In this document: positions 13,693 to 21,010 of the stretch, piece by piece
Layout: each line of letters starts with the position of its first letter
How positions within the stretch are numbered: position 1 is the first letter of the stretch
DNA from: a virus
Length of the DNA: 33,553 bases
Virus record (IMG/VR): IMGVR_UViG_3300006999_000006
Span: 1-33,553 of that record
Reading direction: 5' to 3' (one strand)
Position numbers and translations under genes: made by a program
Notes under the pieces: model-generated
What the model was told of the DNA's origin: nothing
Seen by the model: only the letters and a program-made list of their open reading frames with translations
The model's database searches: none

Positions 13693-13706
13693 GAACTTAA
13701 AGTTCA
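13692..13706. repeat. TGNACTTNAAGTNCA palindrome, copy 5
   Basis: TGAACTTAAAGTTCA, a perfect dyad beginning on the last base of the -10 and ending at the SD AGGAGG of the next gene (13706-13711). It could block both transcription and, as an RNA hairpin, translation. Confidence 0.7.
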
Positions 13707-13716
13707 GGAGGTAAAA

Positions 13717-13884
13717 ATGTTAAAATTATTATGGACAATGGTATAGAGTGTACTTTATGGTCTTGGAGGGTCTTTTTTAGAAGCAAACAAAATTATAGAA
13801 GAACCTGTTTTCTGGTCTTTTCATGGTATTATATGTTGTTTAATTTTAATAATCGGTTTCGTATTAATAGACATAAGAAAGTAA
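13717..13884 (+). pseudogene. Small membrane protein gene interrupted by an amber codon
   Basis: A strong AGGAGG SD precedes ATG 13717, but codon 10 is TAG (13744-13746). The frame then stays open for 45 codons to TAA 13882-13884. The second part looks like real protein: Tyr-Gly-Leu-Gly-Gly, then Phe-Trp-Ser-Phe-His-Gly and one TM of Ile/Leu/Cys/Val residues ending in Asp-Ile-Arg-Lys. No ATG, GTG or TTG lies between the TAG and the open part. A single C-to-T change in CAG would explain the stop; suppression or readthrough is the alternative. Function unknown. Confidence 0.6.
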
Positions 13885-13898
13885 AAAGGAGATAGTTC

Positions 13899-14108
13899 AT
13901 GGATAGATAAAATTATACTTGGTGGGAATGTTTTGATTGTGAAGAAATTGAGCCTTGGGAAAGAGGTAGTGAACCTGCTTATTGCGAGTGTGGGGGTGAA
14001 ATGTTTAGAAAACTTTACAATAACTATAGGAAAGCACCAAAGACAACTTATTGTATGATTTGTGCTAATGTAGGCTCATTTTACTGTGATGATTGTAAAT
14101 ACCAATAA
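13899..14108 (+). pseudogene. Zinc-ribbon protein gene interrupted by an ochre codon
   Basis: AAAGGAG SD, ATG 13899, but codon 4 is TAA (13908-13910). The frame is then open for 65 codons to TAA 14106-14108. The product would have Cys-x2-Cys, Cys-x-Cys-Gly-Gly, Cys-x2-Cys and Cys-x2-Cys pairs (eight Cys), a clear two-site zinc-ribbon layout. No start codon follows until an internal Met. As in the gene just upstream, one C-to-T change (CAA to TAA) would explain the break. It may be a dead gene, a readthrough gene or a sequence error. Confidence 0.6.
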
Positions 14109-14122
14109 AAAGGAGAAATTGT

Positions 14123-14200
14123 ATGCGGGCACAAATGATTGGTAGAAGCTGTCGGGATAAAAAAAGAAAAGTGGAGGAAGTTATGACAAAGGATATATAA
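14123..14200 (+). CDS. Very small basic protein
   Basis: 25 aa, AAAAGGAG SD 7 nt before ATG. Composition is basic (Arg/Lys) with one Cys. It is followed at 14202 by an 11-codon ORF ending at 14237, just before the next gene, which may act as a coupling leader. The good SD supports translation; no function can be assigned. Confidence 0.4.
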   Translation: MRAQMIGRSCRDKKRKVEEVMTKDI

Positions 14201-14238
14201 TATGTTAGACTACTTAGAGATTTTCATTGGGGAATAAA

Positions 14239-14574
14239 ATGAAATATTATATTAGTTATGAAAGAGATAAGCAGAGAAGGCCAGTAGGGACAAGAGTAAT
14301 TCTTTACGATCCTGAGACAAACGATGCTTCGTTTGGTATGGCTGTATGCGGGAAGCATGACCACCCGAACAAGAAAGTAGGAAAGTCTATTGCTTTTGGA
14401 AGGGCTTGGAAAGCACTGAATAGAGTAGGAGATAAACCACTTGTTGATTTAGCGAAGCATAAGAAAAGAGTATTTTTAAGAAAGGCTGAGATTGATGGCC
14501 CTAAACCTCTTTCCTTTTTAACAGAAAAAGAAAAACAATGGTTGCAGAAGAATGAAAGAACAACCACTTCTTAA
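14239..14574 (+). CDS. Unknown basic protein
   Basis: 111 aa from ATG 14239 with GGGGA 6 nt upstream; a TTG at 14227 in frame is weaker. Basic, with a beta-rich start (Tyr-Tyr-Ile-Ser-Tyr-Glu-Arg-Asp), Gly-Met-Ala-Val-Cys-Gly-Lys-His-Asp-His-Pro in the middle and a Lys-rich C-terminus. No family recognised. It overlaps the primase gene by 23 nt, so it is co-translated with the replication genes. Confidence 0.65.
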   Translation: MKYYISYERDKQRRPVGTRVILYDPETNDASFGMAVCGKHDHPNKKVGKSIAFGRAWKALNRVGDKPLVDLAKHKKRVFLRKAEIDGPKPLSFLTEKEKQWLQKNERTTTS

Positions 14575-15577
14575 TATTTTACATAAAGTGGGGATAGTCC
14601 CACAAGAAAAGAATGGAAATTGGATAAAAATAAGTTGCCCTTTGGCTTTCAAGACCCACGCAGGAGGAAGGGATAAAACGCCTTCTTGTGGGGTTTTAAT
14701 AGGAGAAGATATATCCGTAGTTCATTGTTTTACTTGTGGGACTTATAAGTTAAGTGATATAATTCATATTTTAACTTGGACAAAAGGGGTAAAAAAAGAT
14801 GTTCATAGATATTTTTTAGAACATGAATTTTTAGGTTCGGAAGATACTAAAAAGACTGAATATAATGATAAATTTGTGATACAAAGTGAAACACATGAAC
14901 CTGTGCCACAAGAAGTTTTATCCTTATTTGAGCCTATAAAAAATGCTTCCGAATACTTGACATTTAGAGGAATATCCTTACAGTATGCTTATGACTATGG
15001 ATTGTTCTACGGAAGGAAAGTAACTATCACCGAAAATAGAACATGGTCTAATTTCTTAGTATTCCCTGTAAAAGACTTAGATAATCAAATTTATTGGCTC
15101 CATTTCAGATCTATTGAAGGAAAAAGATTCTGGCACGGGAAGCCGGAGCATTTTGGTTATGGTTTTGAATGGGGAAGATCAGATAGTTGGTTTGGAATAC
15201 AGTTTTTAGATATTACTAAACCTATTATTCTTGTAGAAGGTATTATGGATTGTCTCAGATTAAGAACACTAGGTTTAAGTAATGTTATTGCTAGCCACGG
15301 AGGTATTACTCATAAGTCTAAAAAACTGATTCGGCTGGTAAATATGAATCCTAAGATGGTTTATTTAGGATTTGATGCAAATGAAGCCGGACAACAAATG
15401 ATAGAGGAGGCAAAAAAGGTATTTAAGTGTCCAACAAAAGTTTTAGATTGGTCAAAAGTGGGTTGTAACGACCCCGGAGAATTAAATAGCAGAGAAGACT
15501 TAGAAAAAGTCTTAGAAGAGAAAAGGAACTTTAAGTTCCACGATAAATTTCAAAGGAGTTTACATGAGTTGGTATAG
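14552..15577 (+). CDS. DNA primase (DnaG-type, zinc finger plus TOPRIM)
   Basis: 341 aa. The N-terminal CHC2-type zinc site is Cys29, His36, Cys59, Cys62, with Thr-Pro-Ser-Cys-Gly-Val between. The TOPRIM domain has Ile-Ile-Leu-Val-Glu229-Gly and Gly-Phe-Asp275-Ala-Asn-Glu-Ala-Gly; the second motif lacks one of the usual Asp residues (DxDxxG type). There is no fused helicase domain, so it is shorter than T7 gp4 or DnaG and probably works with a separate helicase not seen here. It makes RNA primers for lagging-strand synthesis. It overlaps the SSB gene by 14 nt. Confidence 0.88.
   Translation: MKEQPLLNILHKVGIVPQEKNGNWIKISCPLAFKTHAGGRDKTPSCGVLIGEDISVVHCFTCGTYKLSDIIHILTWTKGVKKDVHRYFLEHEFLGSEDTKKTEYNDKFVIQSETHEPVPQEVLSLFEPIKNASEYLTFRGISLQYAYDYGLFYGRKVTITENRTWSNFLVFPVKDLDNQIYWLHFRSIEGKRFWHGKPEHFGYGFEWGRSDSWFGIQFLDITKPIILVEGIMDCLRLRTLGLSNVIASHGGITHKSKKLIRLVNMNPKMVYLGFDANEAGQQMIEEAKKVFKCPTKVLDWSKVGCNDPGELNSREDLEKVLEEKRNFKFHDKFQRSLHELV
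15525..15539. repeat. Related palindrome upstream of the SSB start
   Basis: GGAACTTTAAGTTCC, a perfect 15-bp dyad that shares the inner GAACTT-N-AAGTTC of the family but has G/C at its ends. It lies 25 nt before the SSB start. A 7-bp stem AAGACTT/AAGTCTT (15495-15513) lies just upstream. Confidence 0.5.
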
Positions 15578-16271
15578 CCAGAATGAAGATTTTTTCCACG
15601 ATGAGAAGCAGAAGCAAGCAGACAAAGCCAAAAATTCTAGTAGTATTAAGAATTGGAGGTTCAGGTTAGACAAAGGGCAGATTGGATATATAGTTTTCCT
15701 TTCAGATCTTGAGTTTTTTATAAAAGAACATCAATATACATCCAAAACTTCCTATTACAATTATGAAACTTGCATCGAAGGTATCTACGGTGAATGTCCT
15801 TTATGTGATAATGATTGTAATTGCTCTCCGGTAGCAATCGCTACGATTATAGACTTTACTGAACGCAAGAAAAAAGACGGTACTCCTGTAGGGCCGCAGA
15901 AAAAACCTATTGTTCTTAAAGCAGGGGGTGCTGAAAGATTTCTTAAAAGACAGAAAAAACTTGAAGGACTTAAAGGCAATAAGTTTGAGGTATCCAGGTC
16001 TATGGATCAGAAAGGAGAGGCCACTGGAACTGATGTTGAGTGGGAAAAGAATGTAGATCTCGAAAAACTGAAAGAGTTCGCACCAGAAGGTTGGGATAAA
16101 GACGAATGGGTTCAGCCGTTGGATTTGGCTGAAATTTTCGCCCCTAAAACTCCAGAAGAACTTAGAAAAGCCATGGGTGTTCCTGATCCTATTGGAAGTG
16201 CCGAAAGTGAACCAGATACTAAAGAAGAAGGTAGTAGCGGTGGTGGTAAATCCTTGGCCGACATGGTTTAG
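15564..16271 (+). CDS. ssDNA-binding protein (gp32-like)
   Basis: 235 aa, AGGAG SD. A Ser/Lys/Asp-rich start leads into an OB-like region (Trp-Arg-Phe-Arg-Leu, Gly-Tyr-Ile-Val-Phe-Leu). A Cys cluster follows (Cys70, 78, 81, 85, 87), comparable with the zinc site of T4 gp32. The C-terminal 35 residues are acidic with a Gly/Ser linker and end in Ala-Asp-Met-Val, like the protein-interaction tails of SSBs. Position between primase and a UvsW-like helicase fits. The call rests on layout and context, not on a single strong motif. Confidence 0.7.
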   Translation: MSWYSQNEDFFHDEKQKQADKAKNSSSIKNWRFRLDKGQIGYIVFLSDLEFFIKEHQYTSKTSYYNYETCIEGIYGECPLCDNDCNCSPVAIATIIDFTERKKKDGTPVGPQKKPIVLKAGGAERFLKRQKKLEGLKGNKFEVSRSMDQKGEATGTDVEWEKNVDLEKLKEFAPEGWDKDEWVQPLDLAEIFAPKTPEELRKAMGVPDPIGSAESEPDTKEEGSSGGGKSLADMV

Positions 16272-16273
16272 TA

Positions 16274-16669
16274 ATGGTCTTCAAAGCAAATAAAAGTAGT
16301 GCTTTCTGGCTTAATATGGATAAATGCCAAAGAGAGGTTGATAGTTGGCCGGAATGGAAGAAAATAAGTTTAGCAAAATATGGAGAAAATATGAACTCAA
16401 GAGGAGTAGCAGAGAAAGCAATACGGGAACTTTACAAAGAAAAAGAAGAATTTGTAAAAAACCTATATAAAGGAAAGCTTCTAGAAATAGAGAAGCAAGA
16501 AAAAGCGGTAGACCATGCAAAGGAAAAACTAAATAATTTAAAGAATGAATATGTTGATATGAGTTGTAAATCAGTAGATGAACTGTATAAGGAATACAAT
16601 AAAGGCGCAGGAGTAGTAATTAATACTACTAATTTTTCTATACTTACTGGCTCTTTCTCTGTTATTTAA
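16274..16669 (+). CDS. Unknown coiled-coil protein
   Basis: 131 aa, starting 3 nt after the SSB stop. Trp-rich N-terminal part (to about residue 45), then a long Lys/Glu heptad-like helix (about 50-100) and a short, Asn/Thr-rich tail. No family recognised. Tightly placed between SSB and helicase, so probably part of the replication operon. The ATG of the helicase gene overlaps its stop. Confidence 0.65.
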   Translation: MVFKANKSSAFWLNMDKCQREVDSWPEWKKISLAKYGENMNSRGVAEKAIRELYKEKEEFVKNLYKGKLLEIEKQEKAVDHAKEKLNNLKNEYVDMSCKSVDELYKEYNKGAGVVINTTNFSILTGSFSVI

Positions 16670-17988
16670 TGACAATTCTATCTAATATGATATGGGTTCC
16701 TAAAACGGAACCCATTAATTTTGAGAAATTAAAGAAAGAACTTACGGTAATTCCTAAGTTCGATAATCTTAATCCGGTCGAAACCTTTATTGACCAAGAA
16801 GATTGGTTTGGCATCCCTCGAAATTATGGTCAAATTAATGACTATGAAGATCAGAGAGTAGTCGGCAATAATCTGAACTTAAAGTTCAAGGGCGAACTTC
16901 GACCAAAACAAAAGCCAATTATTCAGGACTGGCAAAAATTATACGACCAAGGAATAAATGATACTATAATTAATGTAATCACAGGCGTAGGTAAAACTAT
17001 ATTATCTCTGAAAATTGCTTGTTATTTAGGGATTCCTTTTTTGGTTGTGGTTCCACAGGACAGACTTCTTAGGCAGTGGCGAGAAAAAATAGTAGAATTT
17101 ACTGACATAAAAGAAGATGAGATAGGCCATATTCAGCAGAATACTTGTGATTTTAAAGGTAAAAAATGTGCTATTAGTATGGTACAGAGTCTTTATAAAG
17201 ACAAGTATCCTGAAGAAATGAAGTCTTATTTTGGTCTTGTCATAGTAGACGAAGTTCATCAATTAGCGGCTGAATCTTTTTCTAATGTATTGAAGCTATT
17301 TCCGGCCAAGTATAAGCTATCTTTATCTGCTACTTTAGAGAGACAAGACGGCTTACAAAATGTTTATTACTATCATTTAGGCCAGAACATAATAACTTCA
17401 GAAGAAAAAACTCAACCTAACCCAAGAATTTTCACTTACCAATATAATGGTAGTTCGGGTAAATTACCTTTTTGGTTGGATAAGTATGATGCTATAAAAG
17501 TACGTTCTTGTATTCTTTCCAATCTGGCTAAAAATCAAGAAAGAAATGAGTTATTGGCTTATTTTACAGATATTTTAATTAAAAAAGGCTTACAAACTTT
17601 AGTTTTATCTGACCGTATTGACCAGTTAAAAGAAATCAATAATATTCTCCATAATAAATATGGCTATCCTTTAGTTGATTTATATATCAGTAAGACAACA
17701 GAGAAAAATAAAAATTGGCTTGAAAAAAACTCAACACATATTCTTGCCACAACTAAGATGCTTTCTGTAGGAATTGATGTGGATACTTTAAGAGGGCTAG
17801 TTTTCGCTACACCAAGATCGGAAGTAGAACAGTCTATTGGTCGCATAAGAAGAATAAATAAAGAACTACCTGATCCTGTAGTAATAGATACCCAAGATAC
17901 TTATTACCCACAAGCATTGGGATGGGCCAAGAAAAGAATGAAATATTATGAGAGAGAAGAATTTGAAGTGGTAGATATAAATGGGTAA
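16669..17988 (+). CDS. SF2 DNA helicase (UvsW-like)
   Basis: 439 aa. Motif I is Thr-Gly-Val-Gly-Lys-Thr (105-110), motif II Asp-Glu-Val-His (194-197), motif III Ser-Ala-Thr (220-222). A C-terminal Ala-Thr-Lys-Met-Leu-Ser-Val-Gly-Ile-Asp-Val (motif V) and Gln-Ser-Ile-Gly-Arg-Ile-Arg-Arg (motif VI) complete the RecA2 domain. Asp-Glu-Val-His and the compact size fit the XPB/UvsW/RecG-like branch used by T4-type phages for branch migration and replication restart. It would work with the UvsX recombinase encoded 0.7 kb downstream. Carries one TGNACTTNAAGTNCA site (16874). Confidence 0.87.
   Translation: MTILSNMIWVPKTEPINFEKLKKELTVIPKFDNLNPVETFIDQEDWFGIPRNYGQINDYEDQRVVGNNLNLKFKGELRPKQKPIIQDWQKLYDQGINDTIINVITGVGKTILSLKIACYLGIPFLVVVPQDRLLRQWREKIVEFTDIKEDEIGHIQQNTCDFKGKKCAISMVQSLYKDKYPEEMKSYFGLVIVDEVHQLAAESFSNVLKLFPAKYKLSLSATLERQDGLQNVYYYHLGQNIITSEEKTQPNPRIFTYQYNGSSGKLPFWLDKYDAIKVRSCILSNLAKNQERNELLAYFTDILIKKGLQTLVLSDRIDQLKEINNILHNKYGYPLVDLYISKTTEKNKNWLEKNSTHILATTKMLSVGIDVDTLRGLVFATPRSEVEQSIGRIRRINKELPDPVVIDTQDTYYPQALGWAKKRMKYYEREEFEVVDING
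16874..16888. repeat. TGNACTTNAAGTNCA palindrome, copy 6
   Basis: TGAACTTAAAGTTCA, identical to the promoter-linked copy at 13692 but within the helicase gene, about 200 nt after its start codon. A further GAACTT follows 8 nt downstream. Confidence 0.6.
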
Positions 17989-18391
17989 AGTCTACAAACG
18001 TAAACATAATAAAAGAAAAAGGGGCCGAAAGAAGTTAAATAAACACCAAAAAGAATTAAATAGGTGGGAGCAGGGATGGATTTTTGAATTAGATGGTACT
18101 AAGTATTACAGCACCACCCCTGTTTGTGAGAAAATAGGAGTGGCTAGAGCTTATTTTAAGGCATTTAAGTCTAAAGGTATAATTCCTGAACCTATTTATT
18201 ATCGGTATGATATGCCTCCGAAAAAAGGCCAGCCAGTAGGGTACTACTCAGAAAGTCAAGTAAGACTTTTAAAAAAAGCATTTAAACTATCAGGAAAAAA
18301 TAGGTTAAGCAGGGTATCAGAATATCTCCATAAAAATTGGGAAAGAAATGAGCAAAACCAAAAAAACACGCTTCCAAGAGATTACAGCTAA
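17981..18391 (+). CDS. Basic DNA-binding protein, MerR-like HTH
   Basis: 136 aa. The first 27 residues are almost all Lys/Arg/His/Asn. The next part reads Tyr-Tyr-Ser-Thr-Thr-Pro-Val-Cys-Glu-Lys-Ile-Gly-Val-Ala-Arg-Ala-Tyr-Phe-Lys (about 42-60), a short HTH, with a wing-like Lys-Gly-Gln-Pro-Val-Gly-Tyr-Tyr-Ser-Glu-Ser-Gln-Val segment resembling MerR-type domains. It could be a phage regulator or a replication accessory factor. It overlaps the helicase gene by 8 nt and is a candidate binder of one of the dyads found in this window. Confidence 0.6.
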   Translation: MGKVYKRKHNKRKRGRKKLNKHQKELNRWEQGWIFELDGTKYYSTTPVCEKIGVARAYFKAFKSKGIIPEPIYYRYDMPPKKGQPVGYYSESQVRLLKKAFKLSGKNRLSRVSEYLHKNWERNEQNQKNTLPRDYS

Positions 18392-18437
18392 TATCGAATC
18401 TAAAAAGGTAGACAATCGTACAAAAGAGGAGACAATT

Positions 18438-18677
18438 ATGACACAAAAAGAAGAAAGATTGCCGACAGATCCTATTGACCAAGATGCCGCCTATGTAAGT
18501 GTTAAAGCGGGCGGAACTATAAACTTAGGGAACTTCAATAATGGGAGAGTTGATGTTAGTCTTATGTATCCTTGTTACCCCAGCGAAGTAGAAGATGTTT
18601 ATAAGAAAGTAAAAAATTGGACGGATGAGAAGGTTAGTGAGGAGATTGCTGAATTGAGAAAATTGGCTGAGAAATAA
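18438..18677 (+). CDS. Unknown protein (phage replication-region type)
   Basis: 79 aa from ATG 18438 with GAGGAG 6 nt upstream. An ATG at 18348 in the same frame would give 109 aa and overlap the previous gene by 44 nt; its SD is weaker, but it cannot be excluded. Core features are Tyr-Val-Ser-Val-Lys-Ala-Gly-Gly-Thr-Ile-Asn-Leu-Gly-Asn-Phe-Asn-Asn (about 18-34), Arg-Val-Asp-Val-Ser, Tyr-Pro-Cys-Tyr-Pro, and a C-terminal acidic helix. Proteins of this look occur next to phage recombinases; the function is unknown. Confidence 0.65.
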   Translation: MTQKEERLPTDPIDQDAAYVSVKAGGTINLGNFNNGRVDVSLMYPCYPSEVEDVYKKVKNWTDEKVSEEIAELRKLAEK

Positions 18678-18678
18678 T

Positions 18679-19761
18679 ATGGCTAAATTACAGGATCTAA
18701 TAAAAAATAAGAAAAAAAATTATTCTTTTTATACCTCAGCCAATTATGGTAGGGATTTCCCACGGATACCAACAGGAGCTTATGCCGTAGATCGTACTAT
18801 AGGTGGCGGTATTGCTATTGGTGTTACAAATTCTTTTTATGGTCATCCAAGTTCAGGTAAAAGCTCAACCGCCACTAAAACATTGGCTTCTGCTCAGAAC
18901 CTTTGCTGGAATTGTTTTGAATATCTTTGGGATTGTAATTGTGGAGAACAGACTAAGAAACAATCCGTAATGGTAAGTACGGAGAGATTTGACTTAGATT
19001 GGGCCAGAGATCTCGGAGTTAATATTGATGATTTAGTAATAGCAGAGCCCGACTCCGGGGAAGAAGCAGTTGATATTATTTATGAATGTCTTAATACGGA
19101 TGATTGTGGTCTTGTTGTACTAGATTCCTTGTCAAGAGTTATTCCTGAGCAAGAGATAACCGATCCTGCTCTTACTAACCATGTAGGTATAAGGGCCAAA
19201 CTTCATGCCAAGTTGATTAATAAAGTCAAGGCTTCTCTAATTTCTCAAAAGAAAAGAGAGGTAAATAGTTCTTTTCTTGCCACTAATCAGATAAGGGCCA
19301 AGATAGGTTCTTTTATGGGGGGAGAAGATGTTACAGGTGGTTTTGCAGTTCAACATGATTTCCATTTGACTTGCCGCATGTCTCAATTAAAACCCGAATC
19401 TGAGTTCATGGATGCTGAAACAGGCTTTCCTAAATACGGTAAATACAAAATAAATATAACTTCTCCCGGCGTAAAGAAGAAAGTATTTACTCTTTCCGGT
19501 ACGGGTGAGTTTTATATGGCTATGATGGATACAGATTATGTTCCTAAAGGAACCGTGCTTGATTTTAAGACAGTGATGAAGGAGGCACAGGATTGGGGGT
19601 TAATGAGTCAGAATAGTGGATGGTCTTTCATGTACGATGATCTTGACTTTGATAAAAAAGCTGACGTAATTGAATTTTGGAGAAACCACCCTGAGCATTT
19701 TCTTTCAGTAAAGAAGAGAATCATAGACCACATTGTGTCTGTAAAAAAGGAGGAGATGTAA
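18679..19761 (+). CDS. UvsX/RecA-type recombinase with a zinc-ribbon insertion
   Basis: 360 aa. Walker A is Gly-His-Pro-Ser-Ser-Gly-Lys-Ser (55-62), the catalytic Glu equivalent is in Ser-Thr-Glu-Arg-Phe-Asp (100-105), and Walker B is Gly-Leu-Val-Val-Leu-Asp-Ser-Leu-Ser (144-152). An insertion after the Walker A helix carries Cys76-x2-Cys79 and Cys86-x-Cys88, probably a zinc ribbon absent from E. coli RecA. It catalyses strand exchange in recombination-dependent replication, together with the SSB, the UvsW-like helicase and the nucleases. It follows the previous stop by 1 nt. Confidence 0.88.
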   Translation: MAKLQDLIKNKKKNYSFYTSANYGRDFPRIPTGAYAVDRTIGGGIAIGVTNSFYGHPSSGKSSTATKTLASAQNLCWNCFEYLWDCNCGEQTKKQSVMVSTERFDLDWARDLGVNIDDLVIAEPDSGEEAVDIIYECLNTDDCGLVVLDSLSRVIPEQEITDPALTNHVGIRAKLHAKLINKVKASLISQKKREVNSSFLATNQIRAKIGSFMGGEDVTGGFAVQHDFHLTCRMSQLKPESEFMDAETGFPKYGKYKINITSPGVKKKVFTLSGTGEFYMAMMDTDYVPKGTVLDFKTVMKEAQDWGLMSQNSGWSFMYDDLDFDKKADVIEFWRNHPEHFLSVKKRIIDHIVSVKKEEM

Positions 19762-19997
19762 TGGAAGTTCCTGAGAATAGTTATAAGGAAGAGCTAAAGA
19801 GGATAGTTGCTGATATAATTGATGAAAGCGAAGTAAAAAAAGCTAGCTTTTCTCGACACACTAAAGAGTCGCCTTCTAAGTATCCTACTTTAACAAAAAT
19901 AGATCATACTGACCATTTTGATCTAGTTATTACATTTAAATCAAAGGATGATTTGCCTGAACCACTAAAGGCAGTAAAAGATCTCTATGAATCTTAG
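19761..19997 (+). CDS. Unknown small protein between recombinase and nuclease
   Basis: 78 aa, AGGAGG SD inside the end of the recombinase gene; start overlaps the stop by one base. N-terminal acidic helix (Lys-Glu-Glu-Leu-Lys-Arg-Ile-Val-Ala-Asp-Ile-Ile-Asp-Glu) then a Thr-His/Asp-His-Phe-Asp-Leu-Val-Ile strand. No family recognised. Tight linkage suggests an accessory factor for UvsX or for the following nuclease. Confidence 0.6.
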   Translation: MEVPENSYKEELKRIVADIIDESEVKKASFSRHTKESPSKYPTLTKIDHTDHFDLVITFKSKDDLPEPLKAVKDLYES

Positions 19998-20469
19998 ATG
20001 TTATTGCGGACAGCTTTTTAAAATGTCCCACAAAGTCAATAAACAATTATTGTCTGATTTTGAACTATTTTGTAGTCCTGAATGTGTTTTGGATTATGTA
20101 AATAACTTCCAACCAACAGGAAAAAGCGTAAGAAAGTATCCACCGCAAGTAGATAATGTTTTTGAATGTTGGGATTCAGTTACAGAAAAGGGATATAGGT
20201 CATTGTATGAAGTATATTTTGCAAGGTTTCTCTTTATAAATGGTATAGAATTTGAGTATGAACCTTGTGCTTTTAAGTTGGGAACTAAAACTTATACCCC
20301 TGACTTCTATATTCCTTCTAAAGATTTATATGTAGAGTGCAAAGGACGATGGGGTTCGGGGTCTAAAGACAAAATAAGGAAAATTTCAGAAGAAATAAAT
20401 ATTATCCTGTTACCGGGATATTTACAAAAAGAGTTTCAAAAATATTGGAAAAAGGGGGGTAAGAAATGA
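19987..20469 (+). CDS. PD-(D/E)XK endonuclease with N-terminal zinc site
   Basis: 160 aa. The zinc-like part has Cys5-x-Cys7 and Cys29-x3-Cys33. The nuclease core is Arg-Ser-Leu-Tyr-Glu75, then Tyr-Thr-Pro-Asp106-Phe-Tyr-Ile-Pro and Val-Glu117-Cys-Lys119-Gly, the classical order of a PD-(D/E)XK enzyme. Similar small nucleases act as T7 endonuclease I-like resolvases, Vsr-like or TnsA-like nicking enzymes. Between UvsX and a Cas4/RecB-like exonuclease it most likely processes recombination or replication branches. Confidence 0.8.
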   Translation: MNLRCYCGQLFKMSHKVNKQLLSDFELFCSPECVLDYVNNFQPTGKSVRKYPPQVDNVFECWDSVTEKGYRSLYEVYFARFLFINGIEFEYEPCAFKLGTKTYTPDFYIPSKDLYVECKGRWGSGSKDKIRKISEEINIILLPGYLQKEFQKYWKKGGKK

Positions 20470-20756
20470 AAGATGTAGGATTATCTTTTTTATTGTTGCT
20501 GGTGCTGTTTTTAGGGGTTATTGCTCAAGGCCATGTGTTGTCGGTGTTATGGTTATGGTTTATGGTTCCTTTCTCTTTGCCGGTAATCTCTTCTATGCAA
20601 GGGGCAGGTATTATTTTAATTATTGCTATTCTTAGAGGGAATGATAATAAACCAAAAGTAGATATAGAAAAGGCCATAGAAGATTCTATAGGTAGGTTGA
20701 TTTTTGTCCCTTTTGTTGTACTTGGTTTTGGTTGGTTAGTTAAATCTTTTATGTAG
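20466..20756 (+). CDS. Small multi-pass membrane protein
   Basis: 96 aa, start overlaps the nuclease stop. Three hydrophobic segments, about 5-20, 25-57 (long, may be two) and 75-93, with a short charged loop Asn-Asp-Asn-Lys-Pro-Lys-Val-Asp between. No family recognised. A membrane protein inside a nuclease/recombination block is unusual; superinfection exclusion or membrane tethering are only guesses. Confidence 0.65.
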   Translation: MKDVGLSFLLLLVLFLGVIAQGHVLSVLWLWFMVPFSLPVISSMQGAGIILIIAILRGNDNKPKVDIEKAIEDSIGRLIFVPFVVLGFGWLVKSFM

Positions 20757-20767
20757 GAGGTTAAGAA

Positions 20768-21010
20768 ATGAAGAAAGAAATTTTAGGGGTATTTTTAATT
20801 TGGGCTGGGGTGTTTTTGAGTTGTTACGTAGGTATTTGGCTCATGTTTGTAGGCGGAACTGTGGACGTTATTGAGCAAGTAAGGGCCAAAACTTTGGAAG
20901 CTATGGCCGTAGCTATCGGAGTCGCAAAAGTATTGTTTGCTGGTTTTATAAGGCGGCTGACTGCCGTAGTATTCTGTTTCCCAGGATTCCTACTTTTTGA
21001 GAGGTCTTAA
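20768..21010 (+). CDS. Small two-TM membrane protein
   Basis: 80 aa, TAGGAGG SD. TM-like segments at about 6-28 (Leu/Ile/Trp/Val/Phe) and 47-75. The pair with the preceding membrane gene, 11 nt apart, suggests a two-component membrane unit. Its stop overlaps the next ATG (TAATG). No function recognised. Confidence 0.6.
   Translation: MKKEILGVFLIWAGVFLSCYVGIWLMFVGGTVDVIEQVRAKTLEAMAVAIGVAKVLFAGFIRRLTAVVFCFPGFLLFERS

Noticed and set aside
11391-13706. LexA (SOS) boxes at the early promoters
   Set aside because: The palindrome is GAAC-N5-GTTC in its perfect form, while the Bacillus-type LexA box has N4 and the E. coli type a different sequence. It may be a related regulator, but a LexA call is not justified.
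13717-14108. Whole-genome reassignment of TAG or TAA to an amino acid
   Set aside because: Many intact genes end in TAG (polymerase, SSB, reductase) and in TAA or TGA, with the next start placed right there. Only the two small genes contain internal stops, so a different genetic code is not supported.
14304-14567. 87-codon open frame on the minus strand
   Set aside because: Antisense shadow of the basic protein gene at 14239; no SD and no recognisable domain.
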